NCBI GenBank assembly: GCA_016859345.1
Contig: CM029119.1
Coordinates: 7,477,912-7,541,911, forward strand
From: Istiophorus platypterus
Lineage: Eukaryota; Chordata; Actinopteri; Istiophoriformes; Istiophoridae
Direction: 5' to 3'
Length of the DNA stretch: 64,000 nucleotides
Part shown: positions 12,546-23,448 of the stretch, in pieces
Numbering within the stretch: the stretch's first letter is position 1
How the letters are laid out: every line of letters starts with the position of its first letter
Translations under genes and position numbers: made by a program
The notes under the pieces: model-generated
What the model saw: only the letters and a program-made list of their open reading frames with translations
The model's database searches: none
What the model was told of the DNA's origin: nothing

Positions 12546-15102
12546 GTGTGTGTGTGTGTGTTTACCTCCCTTCAGATGTTTGGGAGTTTATAATACATAT
12601 GTTCATGTGGTACATTTACCAATGATGTTGATGGACAAACTGTCACTCTTTTCCCCATTGCTCTCACACTGATAATTGCCTGAGTCCTCGGAGGAGGCAA
12701 CTGCAATCTTCCAAGTGTTGTTTTGCAGTTTTTGCACTTTGCCGTTGAAATACCATTTCACTGTGCTGCTATCTGCACTATTGTCACAGCTCAAATAAAA
12801 TAAGTCCCCATAGAAGATCGGATCTAGGTAGTTGGGTGAAATTGAAACTAAGAAGGCAGAGAGACAGAAGAAAAGGTTACATACAGGAAAGTGTTTGAAT
12901 AGGCATGACGGCATCTAACCAGTTTGTATCATTACTACATCAACATAAAGCAGAAGAGGTTATTGCTGACCTATTTACATTTTACACTTCTAAGAAGTAA
13001 AAGAACGACAGCACTGAGAGCTGACATAATTTGCACATCTATAAACAATGATTACCTTGTGGCTTTTGCTGACATCTTGCCAGTTGCACAAACACTGTGA
13101 AAAAATGTTCAAAAACAATTAATCTATGATATAGAAAAGGTCTAAACAATTAAAAACTTACCAAATTTCCATTTTTTTCATTTTGGTCAAATGACTCACA
13201 TTCTGTAACCCATGTGGGTAAAATGACCAACATGCACTCAGTGCAACTGTTTTTTATTCAAGCTGAGGAGGTATTTAGTATAAACTTTGCATTAAACTGA
13301 CAGTATAGTAGTATAGTAGTATAATTACACTACATTACTTTTATTTGGTGATTTTGTCCAAAGCAACTTATAATAAGTGAAAATTAAAATTTTCTATAGT
13401 GCACCTGTAAAGAAAAAGTAAGAACAACCAGATAAAGTTCAAGACCTGACAAGTTAAATTCATTACAGTTAACATCAAATTCTCCCTCTTGCTCTCTCTA
13501 GTCCCTTCTCATTCAAAAATTCTTATCATATCTTTTTATTTCTATCTATATTGTACAGTATATCAATCTTCTTCTTTTTCTTTCGGCTTTTCCCTTTAGG
13601 GGTCGCCACAGCGAATCAGTGTCCTCCATCTAACCCTGTCTTCTGCATCCTCTTCTCTCACACCAACTACCTTCATGTCCACTTTCACTACATCCATAAA
13701 CCTCCTCTTTGGTCTTCCTCTAGGCCTCCTGCCTGGCAGTTCAAAACTCAGTATCCTTCTACCAATATATTCACTATCTCTTCTCAATAATTTGATTCGC
13801 ATGTTTGATTTGGCAAAAGTTTTACGTCAGATGCCCTTCCTGACACAACCCTCTGTATTTATCAGGGCTTGGGACCGGCACAATAAGACACTGGCTTGTG
13901 TCCCCTTGCAGCTACATTATTTTTTACAGTATATCAATATACTGTGAAATCATAATACAATGACTGTAACCTAAGTACAGTACAGATGTAAGTATTACAT
14001 AGAAAATTCAGTATTTAATAAATATCTGAGCCTTTTCTTCACATTTATCAATCATTCAATTACAATAAATAGTATGCACAAAATGATTGATAAATATGGA
14101 GATAGAATATGTTAAGGAACATTTTTACATATTAAAATTTGATAGATATGTAAAAACAACTTGAAACATTTTTTTTTAATGTTTAAATACAATTTGTTTT
14201 TCCGTATAGATTTGTGGATTTATCTTGCTCATAGGTATAAAACTGGTATAATTTCAGCTCTGCCCATTTGTTTGCATGCCTGTGTGTATATTTATCATGT
14301 ATGCATTTGAATTAAATGTCTGTACTGCATTGCTCCAGCATGATTACAGACAAAAAAATGGTTTAGTAAGTGTACAGTATTAAGTCTAACGGGGTTGCCT
14401 CAGCTCCATCTAACAGATGTAACTTTCTTAAAAAAGCAGTAAGTCCCTGAGTTGATACTTCAAAAGAGAAGCTTCAACACCCAACCAGGGAGTTTGGATT
14501 ATTTACAACCCATAAATATGTCTCAAAACTTTGAATTAATCCACAAAAACCTACAAAACCCCAATACAGTATATTCTCAACAAGATAAAAGTCACCTTAC
14601 ATGACACCATGTAAGTAATAGCAGCCCCCCCCCCCGGGGTGTTTAATGATTCTGTTTTAACCTTTATTTAGCCAGGTGAAAGAAGATAGAAATACCACAC
14701 AGTGTTCTGTTAACCACAGACAGATCACTGTGTGAGAGCCTAACAGTTAAGTAATTTTAATGTAGACAATACAGTTTAAAAATGAATATAATTACAGAAT
14801 ATTCAGTAAAGTAAGACTGTTTTAGTTTGTTTCATCAATGCTGGGAATGGCTCTTAATTAAACAGTATATCTGATTAACTGCCTTTATCGCAGTTGCAGG
14901 CCTTCACCGTTGATTTCTGTGATGTAAACCTTCACCCAATTTATTTATCTAAATACAAAACCTTTAGTTTTTTTTAAAAATTAGTAATACTAACAAAAAT
15001 GATAACCCCGCAATCCCAGACCTGTCACACCAGCTTTACTACTTCATGTTTTGTAGTGACCCTCTTACCTGCCAGGAGCAGTAGCTGTTTTCCTTCACTC
15101 AT
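10050..15102 (-). CDS. Fc-receptor-like Ig-superfamily receptor with multi-ITAM-like tail
   Basis: This is a type I membrane receptor predicted at 588 residues from 8 minus-strand exons: 15069-15102, 13056-13094, 12620-12847, 12148-12429, 11446-11724, 11073-11297, 10710-10820 and 10050-10618. Every intron is phase 1, and the signal peptide is split over two small exons, as in the Fc-receptor/FCRL family. The signal peptide starts MSEGKQLLLLAVFVQLARC. Four Ig domains follow. The third, with the GKSLTLRC and GIYKC signatures, and the first, with LSCDNS and GNYQCES, look Fc-receptor-like. The transmembrane segment (TLIYIGLLVLILLLGLIGLA) carries no charged residue, so coupling to an adaptor such as FcR-gamma through a membrane charge is not predicted. 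The tail has 14 Tyr, all as YxxL/V. The likely role is an activating (or dual) leukocyte receptor; the ligand is unknown. It resembles teleost FcR-like/LITR-type receptors, but I cannot assign an orthologue. Confidence 0.85.
10053..10473 (-). repeat. Five-unit 84-bp in-frame tandem repeat coding ITAM-like pairs
   Basis: The period is 84 bp: the landmark ggtaccc recurs at 10130, 10214, 10298 and 10382. Each 28-residue unit contains YxxL-x9-YxxL, for example YQALKKEGMKEGVYHTL, followed by a Gly-rich spacer (GMEGATGGEGG) of 11 residues to the next YxxL. Units differ by a few substitutions only (VYHTLGMEG versus DYNTLGTQG). The first unit is DYEALRKEG, and the last is cut short by the stop codon. 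Confidence 0.9.
10710..10820 (-). CDS. Receptor transmembrane exon
   Basis: A 111-nt phase 1-1 exon with a single hydrophobic helix starting after NTGNST and ending in a basic stop-transfer (FYKYVKRS). There is no Arg, Lys, Asp or Glu within the helix. This argues against ITAM-adaptor pairing through transmembrane charges and for signalling by the receptor's own tail. Confidence 0.8.
11073..11297 (-). CDS. Receptor Ig domain 4 exon (membrane-proximal)
   Basis: Begins APPVEAEIRSEDNG, then three clustered Cys in LSCFCSKC, Trp in YHWYHEKN and the F-strand Cys in SGTYACRAV. The cysteine cluster could support an extra disulfide. Splices at TTTT|GTGAGT into the transmembrane exon, phase 1. Confidence 0.75.
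11446..11724 (-). CDS. Receptor Ig domain 3 exon
   Basis: The best-conserved Fc-receptor-type domain: AGKSLTLRCLCWG (B strand), TTFYKNNKLI (C strand region), then GIYKCDAT (F strand). Phase 1-1 exon, acceptor TTTCAG and donor GTACGT. A basic, proline-containing linker (GPPRHRKSD) precedes the splice. Confidence 0.8.
12148..12429 (-). CDS. Receptor Ig domain 2 exon (non-canonical cysteines)
   Basis: An Ig-like domain beginning EFMPVAALTIMAG. The F-strand Cys is present (SIYWCTDN). The expected B-strand Cys position reads SVNLMLEN with no Cys, and an extra Cys lies beside the C-strand Trp (GWKCWVYREG). The canonical disulfide therefore cannot form in the usual way. NAS is a possible glycosylation site. 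Phase 1-1 exon. Confidence 0.75.
12471..12561. repeat. (TA)n/(TG)n microsatellite in receptor intron
   Basis: About 65 bp of uninterrupted TA dinucleotides followed by a short TG tract, between the Ig1 and Ig2 exons. Confidence 0.95.
12620..12847 (-). CDS. Receptor Ig domain 1 exon
   Basis: Encodes an Fc-receptor D1-like domain: B-strand Cys in FYLSCDNS, C-strand Trp in VKWYFNGK, and F-strand Cys in SGNYQCES. A potential N-glycosylation site is NNTW. Phase 1-1 exon with good acceptor (TTCTTAG) and donor (GTAAAT). Confidence 0.8.
13554..13938 (-). mobile_element. 5'-truncated non-LTR retrotransposon (LINE) insertion with TSD
   Basis: The element body spans about 13568-13924 in minus orientation and is flanked by a perfect 14-bp direct repeat, tacagtatatcaat, at 13554-13567 and 13925-13938. 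The open frame encodes a typical LINE reverse-transcriptase C-terminal tail: PGRRPRGRPKRRFMDVVKVD, then EEDAEDRVRWR and RCGDP, stop. The 3' end is a (GAA)n-like tail, not poly(A). Only about 45 codons are intact, so it is a dead copy. It sits in the first large receptor intron, antisense to plus and sense to the receptor. The clade is not assigned. Confidence 0.75.
15069..15102 (-). CDS. Receptor exon 1: start codon and first half of signal peptide
   Basis: ATG lies at 15102-15100 with a purine-rich context, and the exon encodes MSEGKQLLLLA. It ends CAG|GTAAGA in phase 1. The hydrophobic run continues in exon 2 (13056-13094, 39 nt), giving LAVFVQLARC before the mature QQKPQ. A split signal peptide with a tiny second exon is the classical Fc-receptor gene arrangement. 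Confidence 0.75.
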
Positions 15103-15197
15103 TGCCTCGTCAGAATAACGGATACAAAAGACACAAAACTAAGACCTAGGATGGTGAGAAATGACTAGACAACTGGTTAGTGCAAGCACTTGAGATT

Positions 15198-15257
15198 GAG
15201 GAAGTTGTTACTGGGAGGGCATTCTGTGAAGATTACTTGATAACCAGGACATTTATA
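15198..15257 (-). promoter_or_regulatory. Candidate promoter elements of the receptor gene
   Basis: Upstream of the receptor ATG, a minus-strand TATAAAT lies at 15257-15251, about 150 nt before the ATG. A GAGGAAGT (PU.1/ETS core, + strand) is at 15198-15205. PU.1 sites are typical of myeloid gene promoters, so the pairing fits an immune receptor. The assignment is by motif only. Confidence 0.3.
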
Positions 15258-17807
15258 ATATGAGAGACCAAGTAAGAGAGAAAATAAGGAACTTGACCCT
15301 TTAGCATGCACTATCGAATGTATAAAGGAACTTGATTGACACAGCCCACAAGTGAAGAAAGTCACAGATGATACAGACACAGTTTAAATTCCAAGTAAAT
15401 ACATTTATTAGAAGGTAGCAAAAAAGAAAAAAGGAGCAATCGGCTGCAGATGCGTGAAAAAGCTTTTTAGATAATTAAATTACTTACAGCCTCCAGTAAA
15501 CCTTTACCTAGAGCAATTAATAAGTTCTTTATTACAATTATAAATTAAAAAATACATTGTACACATTAATAGATCAAAACAGTGGAAAGAGGGTTCCTTA
15601 ATATAACAGACACAAAAGCAATCGGGAGCTATAGACTACTAATGACCAACTCAATACACTATGTAAGCTCAGTATGCACAGTATTTATGTCTTGTTTACA
15701 TTATTATTATATAACCGTATTATGTGTAATGTACTTTTGTAACAAAAAATGTATTGTTATTTCTGATACGTTGGTTCTAATATTGCAGTTTGTTTTTCAA
15801 ACTGAACTTCTAATAATTATACTATGTCTGAGTATAACGCTTCTGAGAAATAATTGAGAAACCAAAGTGACGGGGTTTTTTTTTTTGATCGTTTGTTTGG
15901 TGTTAACACTTTATAATGGCAAAAAAGAAACCACTTGTGCTGTGAGGTAGACTTGTTGGTGGCCAGTGAGGAAGAGGGAGGGGGACTTAAACTGAAACAA
16001 ACACACACAGCAAGAGTAAAGAGTCGTTTCTGATTAGGTTATTTCTGCAGATGTGCGATTTAGGAGTTAAATGCGACTGATTGCGTAACATAAAGGCTTG
16101 GGAAAAAAGTAATTACACATGACAGAAGTCTCATCCGCAGCTTCTGCTTTTTTGCCATTTTGTATAACAAAAGAAAAAAAATTGAATAAATCAAATTATG
16201 ATGTATGGATTCCTCTCCAGCACTTAAAAATGTTTCATACAAGCTAAGTAACCGAAACATCCAAAAGCATCAAAGCACTAATGTCTTCACCTATCAGGAA
16301 ATCTGTATGCACATACTGTAAGTCTGTCTCAAAGCTGATCTGCTGAAAAGGCACAAAGCGATACTCACACTGTGTGACAAGAGATAGTCACATTGTGTGA
16401 CACACGCCACCAGAGTGTTATTTATGTTTCTTTGTCTTGTTTCTAAAAATTCTTTGTGTGGACAGTGAAGTTTGAGCAGTGTTGAAATTTTAGACTTACT
16501 GTTATCAGCAACACATTACAACATCAATTTCTAAAAATAAAAAAAAGACCCTCATCCTTTTTCTAAATTGAAAGGGTTTTGATTCTTCACTTTTTTTTCT
16601 TTAGCTTTGTTCCCTTTTATACACGTTATATTTCCATGATTCTAAGACTTTACTTGTATGAGAGGAAACAAAACCGGATCAACCGGCAGAATGAATGTTG
16701 AAATACAAATCTTGGGCAACTGCAAACTGTATCTAAAAATGTAACTTGGATAAAGAAAAAAGAAATCTAGAATTATGAAAGCAGTATTATATGAACAACA
16801 GTATGTTATATTGCTCATATTTAAAAAAATTGTTCGAGTTCTCTGTTTCAGTTACTTGAAATGACCACCAGAGTCCAGCACTGCATCAATCCTCCTAAAG
16901 AATATCACGTATGAATGAGGCCATTCAGCAGGTTTTAGCCTGACTATTCCTTTACAGTAGACAAATGTTTGATTGTGTATCATATGATTGTATTGTTTGA
17001 ATAACATTAATATAAATTTGGTTTAAATTTATGTTTTCAAAGTACTTGCAATAGAAATTACACATATCAGTTTTTGTTTCAAGCCAGTGATTTAGAGCAA
17101 CTCTTTGTGTTTGATTTCAATATCATAAATAAAGAATTTTTCTCCTCATTCTGCCCTCTACTCCTCCCTCTATTGTTTCGTTTTCTGCTTTTGTTTCCCT
17201 TTTCATTCTGACTCTAGTTCACCCTAAGCAAAATAACTGCATTCACAAAAACACAAGGAAAGAAAATTATAACCTAGCAAACACATTCTTCCTACTCTAT
17301 GCTCCATCTGCCCGTGACCCACTTTTCTCTCCTTGCCTTTGGCATGAGAAGGGTTAACACAGAAAGCAGGAGGAAAGCTAGTTTCTCAGAACAAGGACAC
17401 CGGGCAGCAAAGGCAGTGGAAGCACCGAGGCAGGATAAAAGTGTGGTGAATATACACCGTCGAGTGTTGCACCATTAAAGGAGAGCACCCACTAGAGCTC
17501 GTATGAAGGGTTACAATACAGGAGTCATGTCGTCCTTAAGAGGCCTGATATGGCAGGATTCATCTACATCTCCTCTTTACAGAGTGTACTATTGTGTGCA
17601 TTAATGTATTTGAACCAAGCTCACCTTCATCTGTCTTCCATCTTTCGCTTCATGGGCTCTACAAACAACCATACAGCAAGCAGGAGAGTTTTCCACTCAA
17701 ACACTCTAGATGCACAAATGCTACTCGCTAAAATAAAATTATACAGTATGATATTTATACATAGTATTTTTACATAGTATTGTCACACATTAGAGTGTTG
17801 AATATAC

Positions 17808-17810
<3 letters not shown>

Positions 17811-17867
<57 letters not shown>
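17811..17867. repeat. (TA)n(GA)n compound microsatellite
   Basis: About 30 bp of TA then 27 bp of GA dinucleotides in non-coding DNA. Confidence 0.95.
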
Positions 17868-17868
<1 letters not shown>

Positions 17869-20800
17869 GTAATTAATAGTTCTTTAAATTACTGGTGAGA
17901 TTTTTAGAATTTATTGGCATTTCGCCTTTATCGGACATTTTAGATTCTACATACAGTATAAAGAGGCCGGGGGGGGGGGTCACTGAGTTCCTGGGTGGCC
18001 CCATAAGACTAGTTTACTATAGGAGAGCAACATGTGTCATGCGTAGATCCCAGCTGTAGACCTGTACCTCATGGGACACAGATAATGATGCAGTCACTCC
18101 TTGAGTCTGTCACAAACAACCATGCATCACCAGAATTTATCAGAACTGGACTGGCAATGTTTAAATGCAAGGTGCCAAATAGTTAAAACACATGCCACAT
18201 AATCACAATGTCCCCAGTTTGATTCCAGCAAGATACCTTTGTTGCGACTCATACCTGTTACCCCCATTAGTATCATTTTCATATCTCAACTCTCTCTACA
18301 ACAGCAGGCTTTGGTTTTTGTGAAACTCCATACAAACATTTATCTTTAAATATGGTCAGATTACGAAGCCATTGGTCTGCAGACTTAAGAATGAGGAAGT
18401 AATGAAAGATGTGGTTGTGTGCAAAATATTTACTTTCTGTAAACACTCAGAGGTAAGATCCTATGTGCTGAAATGAGGTGTAGGGTTAAAAAAAAAGGTG
18501 AATATAATCAAAAACATCAACTTACATATTTTTATTATATTTTCTATATTTTCTATATTAAAAATGTGTTGTTGTTGTTGTTGTTTTTTTGTAATGCAAA
18601 CAACCCAGCCACAGCCTTCAGGGACGTCAGAGGTGGTGGTTGTGGTCAAGGGTGATACAGGGATCAAACTCTCATCCACAGACCAGCAAAACACTGCATT
18701 TCAGCCTGGTATCGCTCTTCAAACTATTCCTTCTTCTTAGAGTTGTAACTCAGTCAAATCTCAAAAAAAAGACATGATACACGTATTTTTTGATTCATTC
18801 ATTTTTAGAATCATCGATTCATTTTAGATTTACTTATACTTTCCACGGATATCTCCGATGCTCATTGACAATTATTGTCATAAGGGAAAAAAACTGTATT
18901 ACTCCGGATCTTAAATGAAAATCTTCACATTTTTCAGTTTTCTTCAGCATCAAAATAATCCAGTGATAGTGGTCTGTACTAAAATGGGTACAGTGCAAAG
19001 AAAAACTGCTAATAGCTAATTCAGCTTACTTTTAATGGGGAAAGTTGCCAAAATGTAAACAAATATAGTCTAAAAACAAGGGTCAAGTTGTAGATGACAT
19101 TTTTACTAACTGAATCCATGGCAACATTATACTTCCTATTTACTGCTGAGTTTCTCGTATTATTTTCATTATAAAAAAAAAAAAATTTCAGCTCCACAGC
19201 CATGGGATCGAGGCCAAGGTCCCAGAAGCAGATATCTGAAATCTTACCAAAGAAATGGTAAGGTGACTGAGAAAACATGTTATTTTCTTATTTTTCATTT
19301 TTTAATTTGGGTAAATAGACCTTTGAAATTAGAGAAAAACAAATAGATGCATCAGCTCTCCAAGTTTGTTCAGAGACAAAACATTGGTCGTTACCGGAAC
19401 AAACACATTGCTGCAATAGCTTTCATTACCTTTTATTTCTAAGGCATGGGCAACAAAGCCACAGTTTTATCAATGGAAGAAGACATAATAGTTTTCTTTT
19501 TTGTGATGAATTCACAGCATCAAAGACACAAAAGAGGAACAGTGATGTGGCCTGAATCCATTCATTGCACTTGTGAGAAGGGGAAAGATACAGTTGAGGG
19601 AATCATATAACCGGACGAGGGCATGTGCATTTGATTGATAGACCGACGGAAATAATGTGCTAGTGAGGGTGAGAGAGAGAGGACAGAGAGGTTGGAATGT
19701 GGTGGAACAGTAAAAGGCAAAAAAAGACAGAGTGAGAAAGAGTAATGAAGAAAATTGGGGATAATTGAATAGAAGAGCACTTGGGTGCAGAAAAAACAGA
19801 GAGAGCAACTGACAGATGGTGAAGAGTGCAAAGTGGAAGTAAAGAGAGAGGAAGGAGAACAAAGGAGAGAGATCAATCTAGCAGTCGGAGTAAGAGAGAG
19901 AGAGAGTACGCCACGCTGGAGAGAGAGTGCATGAATGTGTGTGCAATAGACAGAGGGAGAGAGACAGACAGACAGACAGACAGAGAGAGAGAGAGGGAGG
20001 GAGATGGCTATACCGGGGTACAGAGTAGGTGAAAGAGTGTGTGTGTGCGTTTGTGTGTGTGTGTGTGTGTATGTGAATGAAAAAGAGCAAGAGAATCTAA
20101 ACAACACAGTGTCTAAGGCTGGCTCACACAGATGCACATTTAAAGACTGGAAGGCTTGAAAATGTGATTTTGAAAGAGAAAGAGCAAATCACTTTTTCTT
20201 ATTTTTCCTTATCTATATTCTATCAATTGGATCTTTCTCTCATTTTCTAATCCTGGTCCCTTTTTACTCTCTTTGTGGTTTATCAAGGAGGTCGCTGCGG
20301 ATACAATGAGGAGCAACATAGCCTGAACTGCAAACTTAAGGTATTTACTTTTTTTTTATCTTCATTGATACTCTTGATACTTTTTGGTTGGAATCAACTT
20401 AAATAAGTGCGATTTCTGTATGTATCTCACAATCGAAGTCATGTTAAGTGTTCATGATACAAAAAACAGCAAACAAGAAAAAAACCAAAACAGTATGACA
20501 GTAATGATAAAAAGCTCATTTGTGAACTACAGAACTGATAACGAAAGTCATAACAGATAAAAGAAATACTGGCTGCAAGAAAGAAAGAGGAAATCATATT
20601 TAGCAGTAAGGTGTGTTAGAGTGAAAGACACAGCACTTGACAAGAAGAAGAAGTGGGTGCTGCTGAAATTGTGGCAGAGGGAAGGGGGTACACATCCTCT
20701 GAGGTCTGATTCACATGTTTTATGTAGGTGGGGAGGACGACCAAAGTGGGACAGAAAAAGAATTACAAAGATCAAAGAGCCTTCAAAGAAAACTCCACAG

Positions 20801-22530
20801 TAACTGCATGTATAACCAGTTTTAAGACTGATATGTGAGAGCGACCTGCTCTGCTGTAGTGTATATACGCTTTATTATCTCCGATATGCAGCATAAGGCA
20901 GATGTAATGGAGGTCATGGAGATTTTTGTGCTTTTAGGTAACATGGATAATGAAAGTTAAATTGCAAAAACATTATAACTAAAATTATTGTTGCAAGACA
21001 TTTTCTATTGGACAGGGAGGGCAGTGATGTTGGAAAAGTTAATTTCTCTAAATGAGGCTTTCATGCTGAATCCAGCATTATGGCCATAACTACGTCCCTT
21101 GTGACTAGTTAAGACCCTGTTTCATATAGATTATTCCATGTTCATTAGGATTCATAATTATGCATTTCAGTATTTTACAGCTGCTCCCCCACAGTAACAA
21201 AATAGGTTGACCTGTTGTATTACAGTGGTCCATGCACAAAGGAAATGGGGGAATAATTGATGTAGTTAATATAAGCTGGGAATCATTCTGGGAGTTTATA
21301 AAAAAAAGATATGAATATTTGTGCCAGTGTAAAACCTATTTTTATGTGATACCCGCATTAATACCACACAGACACTTACAGAATTGTATTACATTTTAGT
21401 GGAACGGTTCAAATAGTAAAGGAGGTGAAAGGGAAAGGTGAGCAAAATCAAACGAGAACTCATCAACACCCTCATTTCACATAGTACTTCAGCTGCGACT
21501 TGTCAAAATCATTACCTGCTCTCAGTATTTATGGTGCCAGCTGGTTGATAGTTGGAAACCCTCTAAGGGACCCCAGAGAAATGACATAAAACACCTCATT
21601 TATTTCAAGCCTGGTTGAAACAGGGTGTTATTACATTAGTTTATGCTGTGCATCAGCATTGTGTACCAGCTCTGTGCATCCTACAGATACAGTATAATTG
21701 ACTTTGCATGGCCTCCTAAGACCTGCCCCACACGGTACAATGCATAACAAGCAATACTGGTTTTACTGGCGTATTTTCTATTGGAGAAGTGAACCTGGGA
21801 GACTTAATTTGGAAAAGATAGAATAAAACAAACTGGGCAATTTAGAGCAGAATGGGCACACTTAGATTAATGGTTTGCTCACAAACAGAGAACAACTGAT
21901 CATAAAGGAACAAAGAATGCTGGGCAATGTTATCAGTGCAAATGATCACTAAGTGGTTTTGCATAATGTGTGGGTAATGCCAAAAGAGAATATGACTTTG
22001 AAACAACTGAATGAAAAAGGAAAGTGATGAAATGCACTGAACTGAGCAGAAAGCTTGATGTGTCAGGGGATATGTTTGTCTCTCTGATTCAGGAAATTTC
22101 CACCACCACTGCCTATTTATTTCCACTGCATCCTGTCTTGTTTCCTGCTGTTCTTTTCCTCCTCGGTCCTGTTCTGTCCTCTCTGGACTCCGCAGAAGGG
22201 GCAGGAGTTGATAAACAGGCCGGTCAGTGTAGCCAATGTGACAATGCTATATGGTCCAATAATTCTCCAGGGTTTGGTGTGGAGAGATAGTAGGACAAAA
22301 GATAGACATGCTGAGAGAATATTTCCAGTGACAGCTCAGTGCGGTGGAGGAACAGAGCTAGGTCCTATTAGCAACAAGCTGCCACAGTATATATGAGGGA
22401 GCAATACAAAACCCACAACAAAATGTTCGTTGTTTCAGTCCCACAGTAATATTAAACTGGACTACAGCTGTATGGAGCTATGAAAAAACCAATATGTAAG
22501 CAAAATATAGACATTGAAATGCAAGCACTT

Positions 22531-22532
<2 letters not shown>

Positions 22533-22564
<32 letters not shown>
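22533..22564. repeat. (CA)n microsatellite
   Basis: About 16 uninterrupted CA dinucleotides in non-coding DNA. Confidence 0.9.
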
Positions 22565-22567
<3 letters not shown>

Positions 22568-23240
22568 TTAAAGTGGCATCATCAAACAACATTGCGAAGT
22601 TATTTCATTTTAAAAATAAAAAATTGATCATCTAATAGGATTTTTAATGAACCTCTACCTGTTATTTTATGGAACTGACAGAGTCTCGTGCTCATTAAGA
22701 CGGAACGCGAGAGAGGAGCTGTTTCCCCTGACTCTGCAGGCTTTTCACTATTACATACAGGGAGATTTACCCCAGGGGAAAGATCTGGAGGATTGCCGTA
22801 AGCCATGAAAACAGAAGCCAGCAAACTGCAACACATCCACCATAATGAAGAACTCAGATAGCTCCAGCTTTACAATTTACAAACTTAAATTTAATGTCTG
22901 AATGACACAGTCACACTCTTCTTGCACAGATGGCTCAGAAAGCAACTACTGGATTTTAGATGCACTGGTTACATGGACTTTATGAGGAAACCCTACTTTG
23001 TACTTACTGAGAGTCTAAAGTAAATGTATTATATAACATGTAAACAGGAGTGATACATAATATGATGACAGAGCAAGTGGGTGATTATACAACTTCAGGT
23101 CTTAGTGTTGTCTCTACCTCATTAAACTCCCTGTTTGTAGACGTAATCCAGCTCCTGGGCTGCTGAGCAGGCAGTTTCAAACCAGCAGGGTCAAATGGGA
23201 TAGTGAGGATCTAATTTGCGTCAAGAGCAAGTGTATAGAG

Positions 23241-23448
23241 AGCACACTTTCCACAAAATAAAAAATTTCAACTTACAGTAGTTCTCTAGTCTTTCTAAAA
23301 CCTTTATCAGCCACTCTTGCTTTTCACCCCCTTTTTTCTCTCAATCTGATTACTCTGCCTTATGCAAACTACAGCTCCCCCTGTCTTTCTCTCTTGTGTA
23401 TTCTTCTTTCACTTTAACATCCCAATTAGTAGCACACTTTCCACAAAA
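23241..23448. repeat. Inserted ~172-bp segment with 18-bp direct repeats
   Basis: The segment at 23259-23430 is flanked by identical copies of agcacactttccacaaaa (23241-23258 and 23431-23448), as expected of a target-site duplication. The insert is about 90% identical by eye to 27831-27997 in the same orientation. No poly(A) tail, terminal inverted repeat or tRNA-like head is visible. Confidence 0.75.

Noticed and set aside
19512..20137. Minus-strand frames of 116 and 191 codons rich in Ser/Leu/Cys/His
   Set aside because: Low-complexity GA, GACA and TG repeats read in antisense. No domain or splice logic.
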